Below, in pieces: positions 35,376-44,514 of a stretch of DNA of 64,000 nucleotides. Source of the DNA: Streptoalloteichus hindustanus. Its GTDB lineage: Bacteria; Actinomycetota; Actinomycetes; Mycobacteriales; Pseudonocardiaceae. The DNA lies in assembly GCF_900129375.1 (NCBI RefSeq), contig NZ_FQVN01000003.1:372001-436000 (forward strand). Reading direction: 5' to 3'. The stretch's first letter is position 1. Every line of letters begins with the position of its first letter. Position numbers and translations under genes: made by a program. The notes under the pieces were generated by a model. The model was not told the DNA's origin and made no database searches. It saw only the letters and a list, made by a program, of their open reading frames with translations.

Positions 35376-35882
35376 CTAGCCCTCCGTCGCTCCGCCGTCG
35401 GCCTCCGCCGCCGGCCCCAGCACCGCGTGCCCGCCGGTGGAGCCGTATCCGCCGGCTCCCCGCTGCGAGTCTGGCAGCTCGGCGACCTCCAGGAAGCACG
35501 CCCGCTCCACCCGTTGCACGACGAGCTGGGCGATCCGGTCGCCCCGGCGCAGCACGACCGGCTCCCGCGGGTCGTGGTTGACCAGGCAGATCTTGATCTC
35601 GCCGCGGTAGCCGGCGTCGATGGTGCCGGGCGTGTTGACCACGCTGAGGCCGACCCGCGCGGCGAGCCCCGATCGGGGGTGCACGAAGGCGGCGTAACCC
35701 ATCGGCAGGGCGATCGCGACCCCGGTGCCGACCACGGCGCGTTCGCCCGGCGGCAGCACCAGGTCGCTGGTGGTCACCAGATCGGCGCCGGCGTCCCCGG
35801 GGCGGGCGTAGGCCGGCACCGGGACCTCGGGGTCGAGCCGGGTCAGCAGCACCTCGACACGGGACGGGGAAGCGTCGGACAC
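35376..35882 (-). CDS. dut: dUTP diphosphatase
   Basis: Trimeric enzyme that hydrolyses dUTP to dUMP, keeping uracil out of DNA. 168 residues with all five motifs: [13 protein letters not shown] and [24 protein letters not shown] with [21 protein letters not shown] and [12 protein letters not shown]. The GTG at 35882 lies 8 bases after TAGTCT on the minus strand, giving an almost leaderless mRNA. It is divergent from the DUF3093 gene with overlapping -10 boxes. Confidence 0.96.
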   Translation of the reverse strand: MSDASPSRVEVLLTRLDPEVPVPAYARPGDAGADLVTTSDLVLPPGERAVVGTGVAIALPMGYAAFVHPRSGLAARVGLSVVNTPGTIDAGYRGEIKICLVNHDPREPVVLRRGDRIAQLVVQRVERACFLEVAELPDSQRGAGGYGSTGGHAVLGPAAEADGGATEG

Positions 35883-35890
35883 GAGGCGCG

Positions 35891-35900
35891 AGACTACCCT
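35891..35900. promoter_or_regulatory. overlapping divergent -10 boxes (dut / DUF3093)
   Basis: On the plus strand TACCCT (35895-35900) lies 6 bases before the GTG at 35907. On the minus strand TAGTCT (complement of 35891-35896) lies 8 bases before the dut GTG at 35882. The two boxes share two base pairs, so both polymerases cannot open the site at once. Confidence 0.6.
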
Positions 35901-35906
35901 GGCTCC

Positions 35907-36434
35907 GTGACCCAGAGCGTAGGCGCGGCGGCGGCCCGCGGAGGTGCCGGCGAGGTGAACGAGCGAGCGGGCCGGCGGCCCGACGGGAAGGTCCACTTCG
36001 AGCAGCGGCTGGCGGTCCCGCTGACCTGGTTCCCGCTGCCGCTGGTGGGCGCGGCGATCATGGCGGCCACCGTGCACCGGGGCTACCCCGGCGTCCGCTC
36101 GTGGCTGCCCTACGTGATCACCATCGGCGTGGTGCTCGCGTGGCTGCTGTGGATGGGCCGGGTGCGGGTGCGCGTGGTCGACGACGAGCTGTGGGTGGGC
36201 GAGGCCCACCTGCCGCTGCGGTTCGTCGGCGACGTCGAGGTCGTGCCGGCGGCGGAGAAGCGCAGGGCGCTGGGCCCCGAGCTCGACCCGGCGGCGTTCC
36301 TCGTGCACCGCGGCTGGGTGGGGCCGATGCTGCGGGTGCACCTGACCGACCCGGACGACCCCGCGCCGTACTGGATCTTCAGCGTGCGCGACCCCGAGCG
36401 GCTGGCCCAGATCCTGCGCGAGCGGGCCGCCTGA
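35907..36434 (+). CDS. DUF3093 membrane protein (Rv2698-like)
   Basis: Conserved actinobacterial protein of 175 residues, function unknown. Two transmembrane helices lie near 40-85 ([17 protein letters not shown] and [18 protein letters not shown]), followed by a soluble beta-rich domain that ends [16 protein letters not shown]. The GTG at 35907 was chosen for its exact 6-base spacing from a -10 box; GTG at 35955 is an alternative. The position next to dut matches Rv2698 of M. tuberculosis. Confidence 0.88.
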   Translation: MTQSVGAAAARGGAGEVNERAGRRPDGKVHFEQRLAVPLTWFPLPLVGAAIMAATVHRGYPGVRSWLPYVITIGVVLAWLLWMGRVRVRVVDDELWVGEAHLPLRFVGDVEVVPAAEKRRALGPELDPAAFLVHRGWVGPMLRVHLTDPDDPAPYWIFSVRDPERLAQILRERAA

Positions 36435-36534
36435 CCGCGGTCCCGCCACAGCCGGCCGAACGGGCACCCGAGGCCGGGGAAGGCCGGAGCGAGGTACGGG
36501 CGAGAGCCCCGGCGGGAACCAGCCGGAGACGGAA

Positions 36535-36577
36535 ACGGCGCGGGGCGCCTGCCGCGACGGCAGGCGCCCCGCGCCGT
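36535..36577. terminator. bidirectional terminator, 20-bp stem
   Basis: Perfect 20-bp stem: 36535-36554 (starting ACGGCGCGGGG) pairs with 36558-36577, with a 3-base loop CGA, then TCCTTTCC on the plus strand. It lies between convergent DUF3093 and DUF4193 genes. Confidence 0.85.
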
Positions 36578-36749
36578 GTGGTCGTCCTTTCCGGGGCCGG
36601 AACGGGCCGGAACCGGTCGGGCCGCGCCCGAGACCCCGACGAGCCGCCGGTCGGCGGTCCGCCACCGGTCCTCGACCCGTCCGTCAGACGTCTCCGTCAG
36701 ACGACACGGGCGGCGGGGGCCGGGTGGGCCCGGGCGGGATGAGGCAGGA

Positions 36750-37049
36750 TCAGGCGCAGTCCCGGCAGATCATCTGCCCGTTGCGCTCCTCGGCGAGCCG
36801 GCTCCGGTGGTGTACCAGGAAGCAGCGCCCGCAGGTGAACTCGTCGTCCTGCTTCGGGAGCACCTTGACGGTGAGCTCCTCACCCGACAGGTCCGCGCCC
36901 GGCAGCTCGAAGTTCTCGTCCGGCGCGTCGGTGTCGACGTCGACCACACCGGACTGCGTCTCGTTACGCCGAGCCTTGAGCTCCTCCAACGAGTCCTCAG
37001 CCAGCTCCTCCTCCTGGCTGCGGCGCGGAGCGTCGTAGTCGGTGGCCAT
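36750..37049 (-). CDS. DUF4193 family protein (Rv2699c-like)
   Basis: Acidic 99-residue protein conserved in Actinobacteria. N-terminal half is Glu/Asp-rich; the C-terminal half carries two Cys pairs, FTCGRCFLVHH and MICRDCA, that look like a zinc ribbon. Function unknown. The position between dut/DUF3093 and cei matches the M. tuberculosis order. ATG at 37049 preceded by GGGGTGA. Confidence 0.9.
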   Translation of the reverse strand: MATDYDAPRRSQEEELAEDSLEELKARRNETQSGVVDVDTDAPDENFELPGADLSGEELTVKVLPKQDDEFTCGRCFLVHHRSRLAEERNGQMICRDCA

Positions 37050-37512
37050 CGTGTTTCACCCCTGCGGTCAATGACTGTGGTTCGTGCCGCTGGACAACGT
37101 CCCAGCGCGCGAGTTTGTGCCCGCCGTCGTAGTGACGGAGGTCTCGGTTCTCCCCCTGGCCGCAACGCCCTGCGGAATCGATTCGCAACCCGTTGCCGGA
37201 GTCCCGGAGCGCGGAGAGGGTAGCCCACCGCGCAACCCCCCACTCACCCGGTCACTCATTTGTGGTGCGTTGCGCACAGCGACGGCCGGCGCACGCAACC
37301 GTGACCACCTTGTCCGCGTCTTGTCAGGGCGTTGTCGACATGGTGCGATTCACCCGTCGTGACACAGCGCTACTGATCAACTGCCGAGCGCTACGTCCGG
37401 GTGGCGAGCCGTGCGCGGGCACGCCCGCGCGGGGACCGAGAGCACGGATTAGGCTGATCAGCACGGGGTCCACGGGGCACGAGGGGCGCAGGCTCAGGGA
37501 GGACGGGAGGAC
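37050..37512. other. divergent promoter region DUF4193 / cei
   Basis: 460 bases without a gene. GTGCGTTGCGCAC (37264-37276) is a short palindrome. TAGGCT at 37450-37455 may be the -10 box for cei. The direct neighbours are both cell-envelope or unknown genes; I see no riboswitch or SOS box. Confidence 0.4.
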
Positions 37513-38211
37513 GTGTCTGCCGCGAGCGCGCTGGGCAACAAGGTTCCGCGTTACCGGCGGCGTCGGCCGCTACCCGCCGTGGTGATGCTCGTCGTGCTCG
37601 GAGTGCTGTCGGTCTTCGTCTGGACGAAGGTGTTCCGGAGCACGTCCGACCTGGACGCCGCCACGAACTGCAACCCGCCGACCCCGCCCTCCACCGCGCC
37701 GGAGGCCCAGGCGCCCCCGAAGGCGGGACAGGTCCTCGGCCGCGACTCGCTGGACCGCACCGACCCCGCCGTGCCGCACCGGGTCCAGGTGCGGGTCCTC
37801 AACGCCAACGGCCAGCGCAACCAGGCGAGCCTGGTCGCCGAGGAGCTGTACTCGGCGGGCATCAACAAGGCCGCGGAGCCGGGCAACGACCCGGTCTACC
37901 CGAACTTCGACATGCACTGCCACGGCCAGATCCGCTTCGGGCCCAACGGGGCCGGCGCGGCGCGCACGGTGAGCCTGCTCGTGCCGTGCGCCCAGCTCGT
38001 CAGGGACGAGCGGCAGGACGCCACGGTGGACCTCGCGCTGGGCGGCAAGTTCGCCGACGTCAAGCCCAACCACGCGGCCAAGCGGGTCCTCGCCGACCTC
38101 AGGTCGTGGGGCGAGCGGCAGCCCACCCCCGAGGGCGGCCAGGTCGCCGAGGGCGGCCGGCCCCCGCTGGACGCGCGCCTGCTGGGTGAGGCCCGCGAGG
38201 TCCACTGCTGA
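37513..38211 (+). CDS. cei: envelope integrity protein Cei (LytR_C domain)
   Basis: Single-pass membrane protein of 232 residues. A short basic cytosolic start is followed by a helix at about 21-38 (LPAVVMLVVLGVLSVFVW) and an extracytoplasmic LytR_C domain (VQVRVLNANGQRNQASLVAEEL, then LVPCAQLV and a C-terminal Cys). The M. tuberculosis homologue Rv2700 is needed for envelope integrity. GTG start with GGGAGGAC just before. It is followed by a 15-base direct repeat and a terminator. Confidence 0.9.
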   Translation: MSAASALGNKVPRYRRRRPLPAVVMLVVLGVLSVFVWTKVFRSTSDLDAATNCNPPTPPSTAPEAQAPPKAGQVLGRDSLDRTDPAVPHRVQVRVLNANGQRNQASLVAEELYSAGINKAAEPGNDPVYPNFDMHCHGQIRFGPNGAGAARTVSLLVPCAQLVRDERQDATVDLALGGKFADVKPNHAAKRVLADLRSWGERQPTPEGGQVAEGGRPPLDARLLGEAREVHC

Positions 38212-38312
38212 CCTCCCCCACCGACTCCACCGCCCCCACCGACGTCCGGGGATGTCGTGGACGCTCGCCGGCCCCCGTGTCGCGCCCCGGGGAGCACAGC
38301 CCGCGGATGCCG

Positions 38313-38342
38313 CCTGACCACCAACGACCTGACCACCAACGA
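38313..38342. repeat. 15-base tandem duplication
   Basis: CCTGACCACCAACGA occurs twice in a row (38313-38327, 38328-38342) in the spacer after cei. Confidence 0.8.
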
Positions 38343-38351
38343 CGCGCCCTG

Positions 38352-38393
38352 ACCGGCGCCCCTCCGACCGCGCATGGCCGGAGGGGCGCCGGT
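38352..38393. terminator. terminator between cei and suhB
   Basis: Perfect 15-bp stem, ACCGGCGCCCCTCCG (38352-38366) with CGGAGGGGCGCCGGT (38379-38393), between converging genes. Confidence 0.8.
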
Positions 38394-38399
38394 AGGAGG

Positions 38400-39257
38400 T
38401 CAGACAGCGGCGATGCCGGCCTCCCGCAGAACCGCGAGGAGGTCGTCGGCGATGCCGGGCGTCACCGCGAGCGTGAGGTCGCCCAGCTCGTCCCCTGGCG
38501 TTCCGGGCAGCCGCAGCAGGGCGCCCGCCTCCTCCGCGACCAGCGCGCCCGCCGCCCAGTCCCATGGCTTGAGGCCGTGCTCGAAGTAGGCGTCGAGCCA
38601 CCCGGCGGCCACCCCGCACAGGTCGAGGGCCGCGGAGCCGCTCCGGCGGATGTCCCGCACCCTGCCGAGCAGGCCGTCCACCACCCCCGCCTGCCGGGAC
38701 CGGCGCTCGGCCGCGTAGGCGAAGCCGGTCGCGACCAGCGACAGGTCGAGCCGGGTGGCGGCGGACACCCGCAGCCGCGCGTCGTCGCACCACGCCCCGT
38801 GCCCCCTGGCCGCGCTCCAGACCCGGCCGGTGGCCGGCTCGACCACGGCGCCCGCGACCGAGACGCCCCCGCGCCGCGCGGCGACCGACACGGCGTACCA
38901 GGGGTAGCCGTAGAGGTAGTTCACCGTGCCGTCGATGGGATCCACCACCCAGCGCACGCCGTCGTCGGCGTCGGCGTCAGCGGTGGGGCCGTCGGTGGGG
39001 CCGCCGCCCTCGCCCTCCTCCTCGCCGAGAACGGGCTCGCCGGGGCGCAGCTCGGCCAGCCGCGCGCGGATCAGCCGCTCGGCGGCGCGGTCACCGGCCG
39101 TGACGACGTCGGTCTCGCTGCTCTTCGTGTCGACCTCGGTGACGGCCGTCTCGCGCACCCGGCGCACCAGCTCGGCCGCCTCCGCGGCCACCCGGACCGC
39201 GACCGCGCGCAGGTCCTCCCCGTCCGTCACGTGCTCTGCGGTTGCCACGCCCCCCAT
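38400..39257 (-). CDS. suhB: inositol monophosphatase family protein
   Basis: Mg2+-dependent phosphatase of about 285 residues acting on inositol phosphates or similar sugars; inositol is needed for mycothiol and phosphatidylinositol in Actinobacteria. Motifs: TKSSETDVVTAGDRAAE, the metal site VVDPIDGTVNYLYG, and the C-terminal LKPWDWAAGALVAEEAG. A Gly/Glu/Ala/Asp-rich insert lies before the metal motif (about 75-97). It is placed as Rv2701c (suhB), opposite ppgK. The ATG at 39257 was chosen; a GTG at 39248 is possible. Confidence 0.9.
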   Translation of the reverse strand: MGGVATAEHVTDGEDLRAVAVRVAAEAAELVRRVRETAVTEVDTKSSETDVVTAGDRAAERLIRARLAELRPGEPVLGEEEGEGGGPTDGPTADADADDGVRWVVDPIDGTVNYLYGYPWYAVSVAARRGGVSVAGAVVEPATGRVWSAARGHGAWCDDARLRVSAATRLDLSLVATGFAYAAERRSRQAGVVDGLLGRVRDIRRSGSAALDLCGVAAGWLDAYFEHGLKPWDWAAGALVAEEAGALLRLPGTPGDELGDLTLAVTPGIADDLLAVLREAGIAAV

Positions 39258-39360
39258 CCGACCACATCGTCGGTCCGACGGCGCGAGGATGGTTGGGGTG
39301 GGCGGCGATGCCCTAAGGTCTGGCCAACTGTCGTCTGAATCGAGTAGGAAGGTCCACGGG

Positions 39361-40122
39361 ATGGGCACTACCCGCGGGTTCGGCGTCGACATCGGCGGGT
39401 CCGGGATCAAGGGCTGCGTCGTCGACGTCGAGGCTGGCGCACTGGAGGGGGAGCGGCTGCGCATCCCCACCCCCCAACCGTCGACGCCCGACGCCGTCGC
39501 CGACGTGGTGGCCGAGGTCGTGGACAAGTTCGGGTGGGACGGCCCGCTGGGCGTGACCCTGCCCTGCGTGGTCAAGCGGGGCGTGGCGCACACCGCGGCG
39601 AACGTGGACAAGGCGTGGATCGGCACCGACGCCGCGGCGTTGTTCGCCCGCCGGCTGGGCCGCCAGCCGGGTGAGGTCGTCGTGTTCAACGACGCCGACG
39701 CGGCGGGCATGGCGGAGATGCGGTTCGGGGCCGGGGCCGGTCGCCCGGGCACGGTCGTGCTGCTGACCTTCGGCACCGGGATCGGCACCTCGGTGTTCCT
39801 CGACGGCCGGCTGGTGCCCAACACCGAGTTCGGGCACCTGGAGGTCGACGGCCACGACGCCGAGACCAGGGCCGCCGCCTCGGTGAAGGACGAGCTCGAC
39901 CTGTCGTGGGAGGAGTGGACGGCCCGGGTCAGCCGGTACGTCCGCGCGCTGGAGAACCTGCTCTGGCCGGACCTGATCATCGCCGGCGGCGGGGTGAGCA
40001 AGAAGGCGCACAAGTGGCTTCCGCTACTCGACGTGCGCACCGAGGTCGTGCCCGCCACGCTGAAGAACGACGCCGGGATCGTGGGCGCCGCGACGGCGAC
40101 GGCGGCGGGGGTGTTGCTCTGA
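39361..40122 (+). CDS. ppgK: polyphosphate glucokinase
   Basis: ROK-fold kinase of 253 residues that phosphorylates glucose using polyphosphate or ATP. FGVDIGGSGIKGCVVD lies at 7-22, the sugar/phosphate loop FNDADAAGMAEMRFGAG in the middle, TFGTGIGTSVFLDG next and NTEFGHLEVDG thereafter, all typical of PpgK. Start ATG with AGGAAGG. Orientation and neighbours (suhB, sigA) match Rv2702. A terminator starts at its stop codon. Confidence 0.94.
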   Translation: MGTTRGFGVDIGGSGIKGCVVDVEAGALEGERLRIPTPQPSTPDAVADVVAEVVDKFGWDGPLGVTLPCVVKRGVAHTAANVDKAWIGTDAAALFARRLGRQPGEVVVFNDADAAGMAEMRFGAGAGRPGTVVLLTFGTGIGTSVFLDGRLVPNTEFGHLEVDGHDAETRAAASVKDELDLSWEEWTARVSRYVRALENLLWPDLIIAGGGVSKKAHKWLPLLDVRTEVVPATLKNDAGIVGAATATAAGVLL

Positions 40123-40148
40123 TCAGCGGACCCCTCGGGCCCCGCTGA
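40123..40148 (+). terminator. terminator after ppgK
   Basis: TCAGCGG (40123-40129) with CCGCTGA (40142-40148), directly at the stop codon. A second perfect 18-bp palindrome GCCGGCGAATTCGCCGGC follows at 40168-40185. Confidence 0.65.
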
Positions 40149-40216
40149 CGAGGGACGACGCCGGCGGGCCGGCGAATTCGCCGGCTCGCGGCGCAACCCC
40201 ACCCAGCCGTCGTCGT

Positions 40217-40222
40217 TACAAT
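40217..40222 (+). promoter_or_regulatory. sigA -10 box
   Basis: TACAAT, near the TATAAT consensus and the best -10 in the spacer. The leader would be about 110 bases. No clear TTGACA partner is seen. Confidence 0.5.
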
Positions 40223-40341
40223 GGAACGGTCCGTGACGATGGATCACGGTTCTCCCCCCGACCGCTGGCGGCCGAGGTTTCGCGCCCTCCGGCCCGCCCA
40301 GGAAGCAGTCGTTACCAGTCGACCGTCGCGAAAGGGCGTAC

Positions 40342-41724
40342 GTGGCAGCCGCAGAAACCGCAACCCGACGCTCCAGCGCCGCCACCACGGGCGGCGCCAC
40401 GTCGGCCAGGGCCGCTTCGAGCAGGAAGACGGCCGCCCCGGCCGACGTCGAGGAGACCCCGAAGACCACCTCGACCAGGAAGACGGCCGCCACCGCGGCG
40501 AAGTCGACCGGCGCCAAGGGCACTGCGAAGAAGCCGGCTGCCGGGCGGACCGCGACCAAGACCACCAGGGCGACCGCCGCCAAGAAGGGCGCCAAGGCCA
40601 CCGCGGCCAAGGGCGGCAAGAAGGGCAAGGGCGACGCCGAGCTCGAGGAGTCGGTGGAGCTGGAGGAGGTCGACCTCAGCGACCTGGAGGCCGACCTCGC
40701 CGACGAGCCGGCCGCGGCGGAGGAGGAGGAGAAGGGCGACTTCGTCTGGGACGAGGAGGAGTCCGAGGCGCTGCGGCAGGCCCGCAAGGACGCCGAGCTC
40801 ACCGCCTCCGCCGACTCGGTCCGCGCCTACCTCAAGCAGATCGGCAAGGTCGCGCTGCTCAACGCCGAGGAGGAGGTCGAGCTCGCCAAGCGGATCGAGG
40901 CCGGCCTCTACGCGGCGGAGCGGCTGCGCCGGGCCGAGGAGGAGAGCGAGAAGCTCTCCCCGCAGCTCCGGCGGGACCTGCGCTGGATCGTGCGGGACGG
41001 CGAGCGGGCCAAGAACCACCTGCTGGAGGCCAACCTCCGGCTCGTGGTCAGCCTCGCCAAGCGCTACACCGGCCGCGGCATGGCGTTCCTGGACCTGATC
41101 CAGGAGGGCAACCTCGGTCTGATCCGCGCGGTCGAGAAGTTCGACTACACCAAGGGCTACAAGTTCTCCACGTACGCCACGTGGTGGATCCGCCAGGCGA
41201 TCACCCGCGCCATGGCCGACCAGGCCCGCACCATCCGGATCCCGGTGCACATGGTCGAGGTGATCAACAAGCTCGGCCGGATCCAGCGCGAGCTGCTCCA
41301 GGACCTGGGCCGCGAGCCCACCCCGGAGGAGCTGGCCAAGGAGATGGACATCACCCCGGAGAAGGTGCTGGAGATCCAGCAGTACGCCAGGGAGCCCATC
41401 TCGCTGGACCAGACGATCGGCGACGAGGGCGACAGCCAGCTCGGCGACTTCATCGAGGACTCCGAGGCGGTCGTGGCCGTCGACGCGGTGTCGTTCACGC
41501 TGCTGCAGGACCAGCTGCAGTCGGTGCTGGCGACGCTGTCGGAGCGGGAGGCCGGCGTGGTCCGGCTGCGCTTCGGCCTCACGGACGGCCAGCCGAGGAC
41601 CCTGGACGAGATCGGCCAGGTCTACGGCGTGACCCGGGAGCGGATCCGGCAGATCGAGTCCAAGACGATGTCGAAGCTCCGGCACCCCTCGCGGTCGCAG
41701 GTGCTCCGCGACTACCTGGACTGA
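40342..41724 (+). CDS. sigA: primary sigma factor SigA (RpoD)
   Basis: Housekeeping sigma factor of 460 residues. Residues 1-95 are an Ala/Thr/Lys-rich basic extension ([15 protein letters not shown]) resembling histone tails, and 97-140 are acidic. Then region 1.2 ([18 protein letters not shown]), region 2 ([37 protein letters not shown]), region 3 and region 4 ([33 protein letters not shown]). Basic N-terminal extensions occur in other actinobacterial SigA/HrdB. GTG start after AAAGGG. It matches Rv2703 in place. Confidence 0.96.
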   Translation: MAAAETATRRSSAATTGGATSARAASSRKTAAPADVEETPKTTSTRKTAATAAKSTGAKGTAKKPAAGRTATKTTRATAAKKGAKATAAKGGKKGKGDAELEESVELEEVDLSDLEADLADEPAAAEEEEKGDFVWDEEESEALRQARKDAELTASADSVRAYLKQIGKVALLNAEEEVELAKRIEAGLYAAERLRRAEEESEKLSPQLRRDLRWIVRDGERAKNHLLEANLRLVVSLAKRYTGRGMAFLDLIQEGNLGLIRAVEKFDYTKGYKFSTYATWWIRQAITRAMADQARTIRIPVHMVEVINKLGRIQRELLQDLGREPTPEELAKEMDITPEKVLEIQQYAREPISLDQTIGDEGDSQLGDFIEDSEAVVAVDAVSFTLLQDQLQSVLATLSEREAGVVRLRFGLTDGQPRTLDEIGQVYGVTRERIRQIESKTMSKLRHPSRSQVLRDYLD

Positions 41725-41744
41725 GCGTCCGGGGCAGCGCGCGT

Positions 41745-41790
41745 CCGACGGCCTCGTCGGCTCGGGAGACCGGGTCGACGAGGCCGTCGG
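41745..41790 (+). terminator. terminator after sigA
   Basis: Perfect 15-bp stem CCGACGGCCTCGTCG (41745-41759) with CGACGAGGCCGTCGG (41776-41790), 20 bases after the stop. Confidence 0.8.
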
Positions 41791-41852
41791 CGTTCGGCGA
41801 TGCGCCCGTCGGCGCGGCGGTCCGGGGACGCCCGGGTCGGCTCCCCGGCCGC

Positions 41853-42740
41853 TCACACCTCCTCGGGGGGTCGTTCGGCCTTCTCCCGGCTGCGCAACGC
41901 CACGCCGGCGACGACCGCGCCGATGCCCAGCGCCTCGCCGGGCGAGGGGATCTGCCAGAGCAGGACGACGCCCATCAGGGTGGCCGTGGCGGGCAGCAGG
42001 GCCAACAGCAACGCGAACCTCGCCTGTCCCACCCGCCGGAGCACGACCTGGTCCAGCGCGTAGGGGATGACGCTGGCCAGCACCCCGACGCCGACGCCCA
42101 GCCCGAGCAGGGACGGGGAGCTCCACGCCGGGCCGGTGGTCACGGCCAGCGGGCTGAGCAGCACGGTGGCCACCGCGAAGCCCACCGCGAGGTCGTCCAG
42201 CCCGTTGCCGCCGGTCGCCACCCGCTTGCCGAGCAGGATGTAGGCGGCCCACAACGCGGCCGCGGTGATCGCCAGCAGCACGCCGGTCGCGCTGCCCGAC
42301 CACTGGACGTCCACGATGAGCCCGACGCCCAGCACCACGAGCGCCAGGGCGGCGAGGTCGCGCCGCGTGCGGGTCCCGAAGGCCGCGACCGCCATCGGGC
42401 CGGCGAACTCGACGGCCACCGCCGTGCCCAACGGCATCCGGGCGATCGCCTCGTAGAACACGACGTTCATCAACGCCGTGGTGAGGCCGAACACCCCGGC
42501 CAGGGCCAGCCGGCGGCCGCGCCACGCCGCCCGGCCCGGCCGTCGCCAGGCCAGCAGCAGCACGGCCGCGCCGAGCAGCCGGAGCCAGGCCACCCCCGAA
42601 GGGGTGAGCTGGTCGAAAAGGCGCACGGCGACGCCGGCGCCGAAGTACAAAGAACACCCGCCGACCAAGAACAACACCGGGGCCGGCAGCGTTTTCGCGG
42701 AGAGCGAACGAGGGGTCTCAGGCACCCGGTGATCCTCCAT
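41853..42740 (-). CDS. EamA/RhtA-type drug/metabolite exporter
   Basis: Membrane protein of about 295 residues with ten helices in two EamA repeats. It resembles RhtA, which exports threonine and homoserine: LFLVGGCSLYFGAGVAVRLF, FYEAIARMPLGTAVAVEFAGP in the first half and VIPYALDQVVLRRVGQARFALLLALLPATA in the second. Substrate unknown. The ATG at 42740 is tentative; another in-frame ATG lies at 42761. A CAGTCT box 9 bases before 42740 suggests a nearly leaderless mRNA. Confidence 0.88.
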   Translation of the reverse strand: MEDHRVPETPRSLSAKTLPAPVLFLVGGCSLYFGAGVAVRLFDQLTPSGVAWLRLLGAAVLLLAWRRPGRAAWRGRRLALAGVFGLTTALMNVVFYEAIARMPLGTAVAVEFAGPMAVAAFGTRTRRDLAALALVVLGVGLIVDVQWSGSATGVLLAITAAALWAAYILLGKRVATGGNGLDDLAVGFAVATVLLSPLAVTTGPAWSSPSLLGLGVGVGVLASVIPYALDQVVLRRVGQARFALLLALLPATATLMGVVLLWQIPSPGEALGIGAVVAGVALRSREKAERPPEEV

Positions 42741-42937
42741 GACCTGCGAAGACTGCTGCATCCGAGTTGTTTCGACGTGACATGGCTCGCCACGTGGGAC
42801 GGGAACACTGACGGCCGCCCCGGCGTCTGCAAGAGTGGAGCTAGCGATTACCGGGAACCCCACCTGTGGGACACCCAACGGGGTCGCAGCCGGATGAGGG
42901 CGTCGGCGGTGCCGGCGCCGGGACGGAGGGAGATCTC

Positions 42938-43120
42938 ATGCCTGGAACGCTCACCCGCCCCGAGCTGACCGCTGCTGACCGCTGCGACCGCTGTGGGGCC
43001 GCCGCGCGCGTGCGCGCCGTGCTCCCCTCCGGGGGCGAGCTGTTGTTCTGCGGGCACCACGCCCGCGAGCACGAGCCGAAGCTGCGCGAGCTCGCCGCCG
43101 AGATCACCCATGGCGGCTGA
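42938..43120 (+). CDS. DUF7455-type small zinc-ribbon-like protein
   Basis: Sixty-residue protein found near sigA/sigB in many actinobacteria. CDRCGAAARV (Cys16, Cys19) and LLFCGHHAREHE (Cys38, His40, His41) look like a metal site. Function unknown. ATG set by GGAGGGAG at 42925. Its 3' side has two strong hairpins. Confidence 0.85.
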   Translation: MPGTLTRPELTAADRCDRCGAAARVRAVLPSGGELLFCGHHAREHEPKLRELAAEITHGG

Positions 43121-43124
43121 TCGG

Positions 43125-43187
43125 GTGGCGCGCAAGCGCCACGAGACAACCCGACGGGCGGGGACCGACCAGGTCCCCGCCCGTCGG
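43125..43187. terminator. twin hairpin terminator
   Basis: Two perfect stems: GTGGCGC/GCGCCAC (43125-43131, 43136-43142) and a 16-bp stem CCGACGGGCGGGGACC (43151-43166) with 43172-43187. They lie between convergent genes. Confidence 0.8.
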
Positions 43188-43249
43188 CCGTTCCGGCCGG
43201 TCCGGGCGGGCTCGCTGGTCCGGACGGGTGCTGCCAGCGCGGCCGGGGC

Positions 43250-44425
43250 TCACACCGCGGCGAGCACCGGCTCGAAGGCCAGTTCGGCCGCGCCCAGCAG
43301 CGGCCCCTCCGCGCCGAGCACCGCGGGCGACACCCGGAGCTGACCGGAGGCGCGCGCCACCATGCTGCGGCGGCGGACCGCCTCCTCGACCCCGGCGACC
43401 ACGGTGGGCGGCAGGGCCGCGAGCAGGCCGCCCAGCACCACGAGCTCGGGGGCGAGCACGTTGACCGCGTTGGCCAGGCCGAGCGCCAGCCAGTCCGCGA
43501 CACCGCGCAACCGGTGCCCGGCCAGCTCCGGGTCCCCGGCCAGCGAGCGCAGCTCCGCCACGATCGCCGCGCGGTCCGCGTCGCCCGGCAGGCTCAGCGC
43601 CCGGCGCAGCGCGTCCTCGCCCACCTCGGTCTCCCAGCAGCCCCGGCACCCGCAGTAGCACTGCCGCCCGTCCGGCCGCACGACCATGTGCCCCAGTTCG
43701 CCGACGTAGCCGCCGGTCCCCCGCAGCAGGACGCCGCCGGAGATGACCCCGCCGCCGACGCCGACGTCGGCCGACAGGTAGACCGCGTCCGCGGTGTTCC
43801 GCGCCGCGCCCCGGGTGTGCTCCGCGAGCCCGCCCAGGTCGGCGTCGTTGCCCACCTGGACCGGCAGCCGCAGGGCGCGGGTCAGGTGGTCGCCCAGCGG
43901 CACGTCGCTCCAGTGCAGGTTCGGCGCCTCGTGCACCCAGCCGTCCGAGCGCCGCGCGGTGCCCGGCACGGACACCCCCACCGCCATGGCGTCGGCCCCG
44001 AGCCGCTCGGCGAGCTCGCGGCGGGCCTCGGCCACCCGGTCCACCACGTCCGCTGGCAGCACCCGGCCCCGTTCCAGCACCCAGCTCCGGCGGCCGAGCA
44101 CGTCCCCGCCGATGCCCACGGCGGCGACGGTCAGCTGTTCGACGCCGACGTCCACCGCGAGCACCACCACCGCGGTCGACCGCGGCACCACCAGCAGCGA
44201 GGGGCGGCCGGCCCCCGCGCGCTGGCTGGGGACGCGCTCCAGCACCAGGCCGGCCTCCGCCAGGCCGTCGACCAGGGTCTTGATCGTGCTCCGGTTGAGC
44301 CCGAGCTCGGCGGCCAGCGCCGCGCGGGTGCACGGGCCGCCGACGTGCAGCCGGCGGAGGAGCGCGGCGCGGTTGTGCCGGCGCACGTCATCCGGTCGGG
44401 TGCCCGCGGTGGGTGGACTCGCCAT
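43250..44425 (-). CDS. ROK family transcriptional regulator
   Basis: About 391 residues: N-terminal winged helix (8-70, RAALAAELGLNRSTIKTLVDGL) joined to a sugar-kinase-like ROK domain. The ROK part has VVLAVDVGVEQL, VGVSVPG, and the zinc-binding GHMVVRPDGRQCYCGCRGCWE. NagC/Mlc/XylR-like proteins repress sugar catabolism genes and sense sugars; no sugar operon is adjacent, so the target is unknown. The ATG at 44425 is 9 bases after GGGAGG. Confidence 0.92.
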   Translation of the reverse strand: MASPPTAGTRPDDVRRHNRAALLRRLHVGGPCTRAALAAELGLNRSTIKTLVDGLAEAGLVLERVPSQRAGAGRPSLLVVPRSTAVVVLAVDVGVEQLTVAAVGIGGDVLGRRSWVLERGRVLPADVVDRVAEARRELAERLGADAMAVGVSVPGTARRSDGWVHEAPNLHWSDVPLGDHLTRALRLPVQVGNDADLGGLAEHTRGAARNTADAVYLSADVGVGGGVISGGVLLRGTGGYVGELGHMVVRPDGRQCYCGCRGCWETEVGEDALRRALSLPGDADRAAIVAELRSLAGDPELAGHRLRGVADWLALGLANAVNVLAPELVVLGGLLAALPPTVVAGVEEAVRRRSMVARASGQLRVSPAVLGAEGPLLGAAELAFEPVLAAV

Positions 44426-44514
44426 CGCCCCCATCCTCCCGCCCCGGCCGCCTCGTCCCACTCCGGGTCACCGGCGCCGGGCTCGTCCCACGACCGGAGG
44501 CTACCGCCGTCGGA

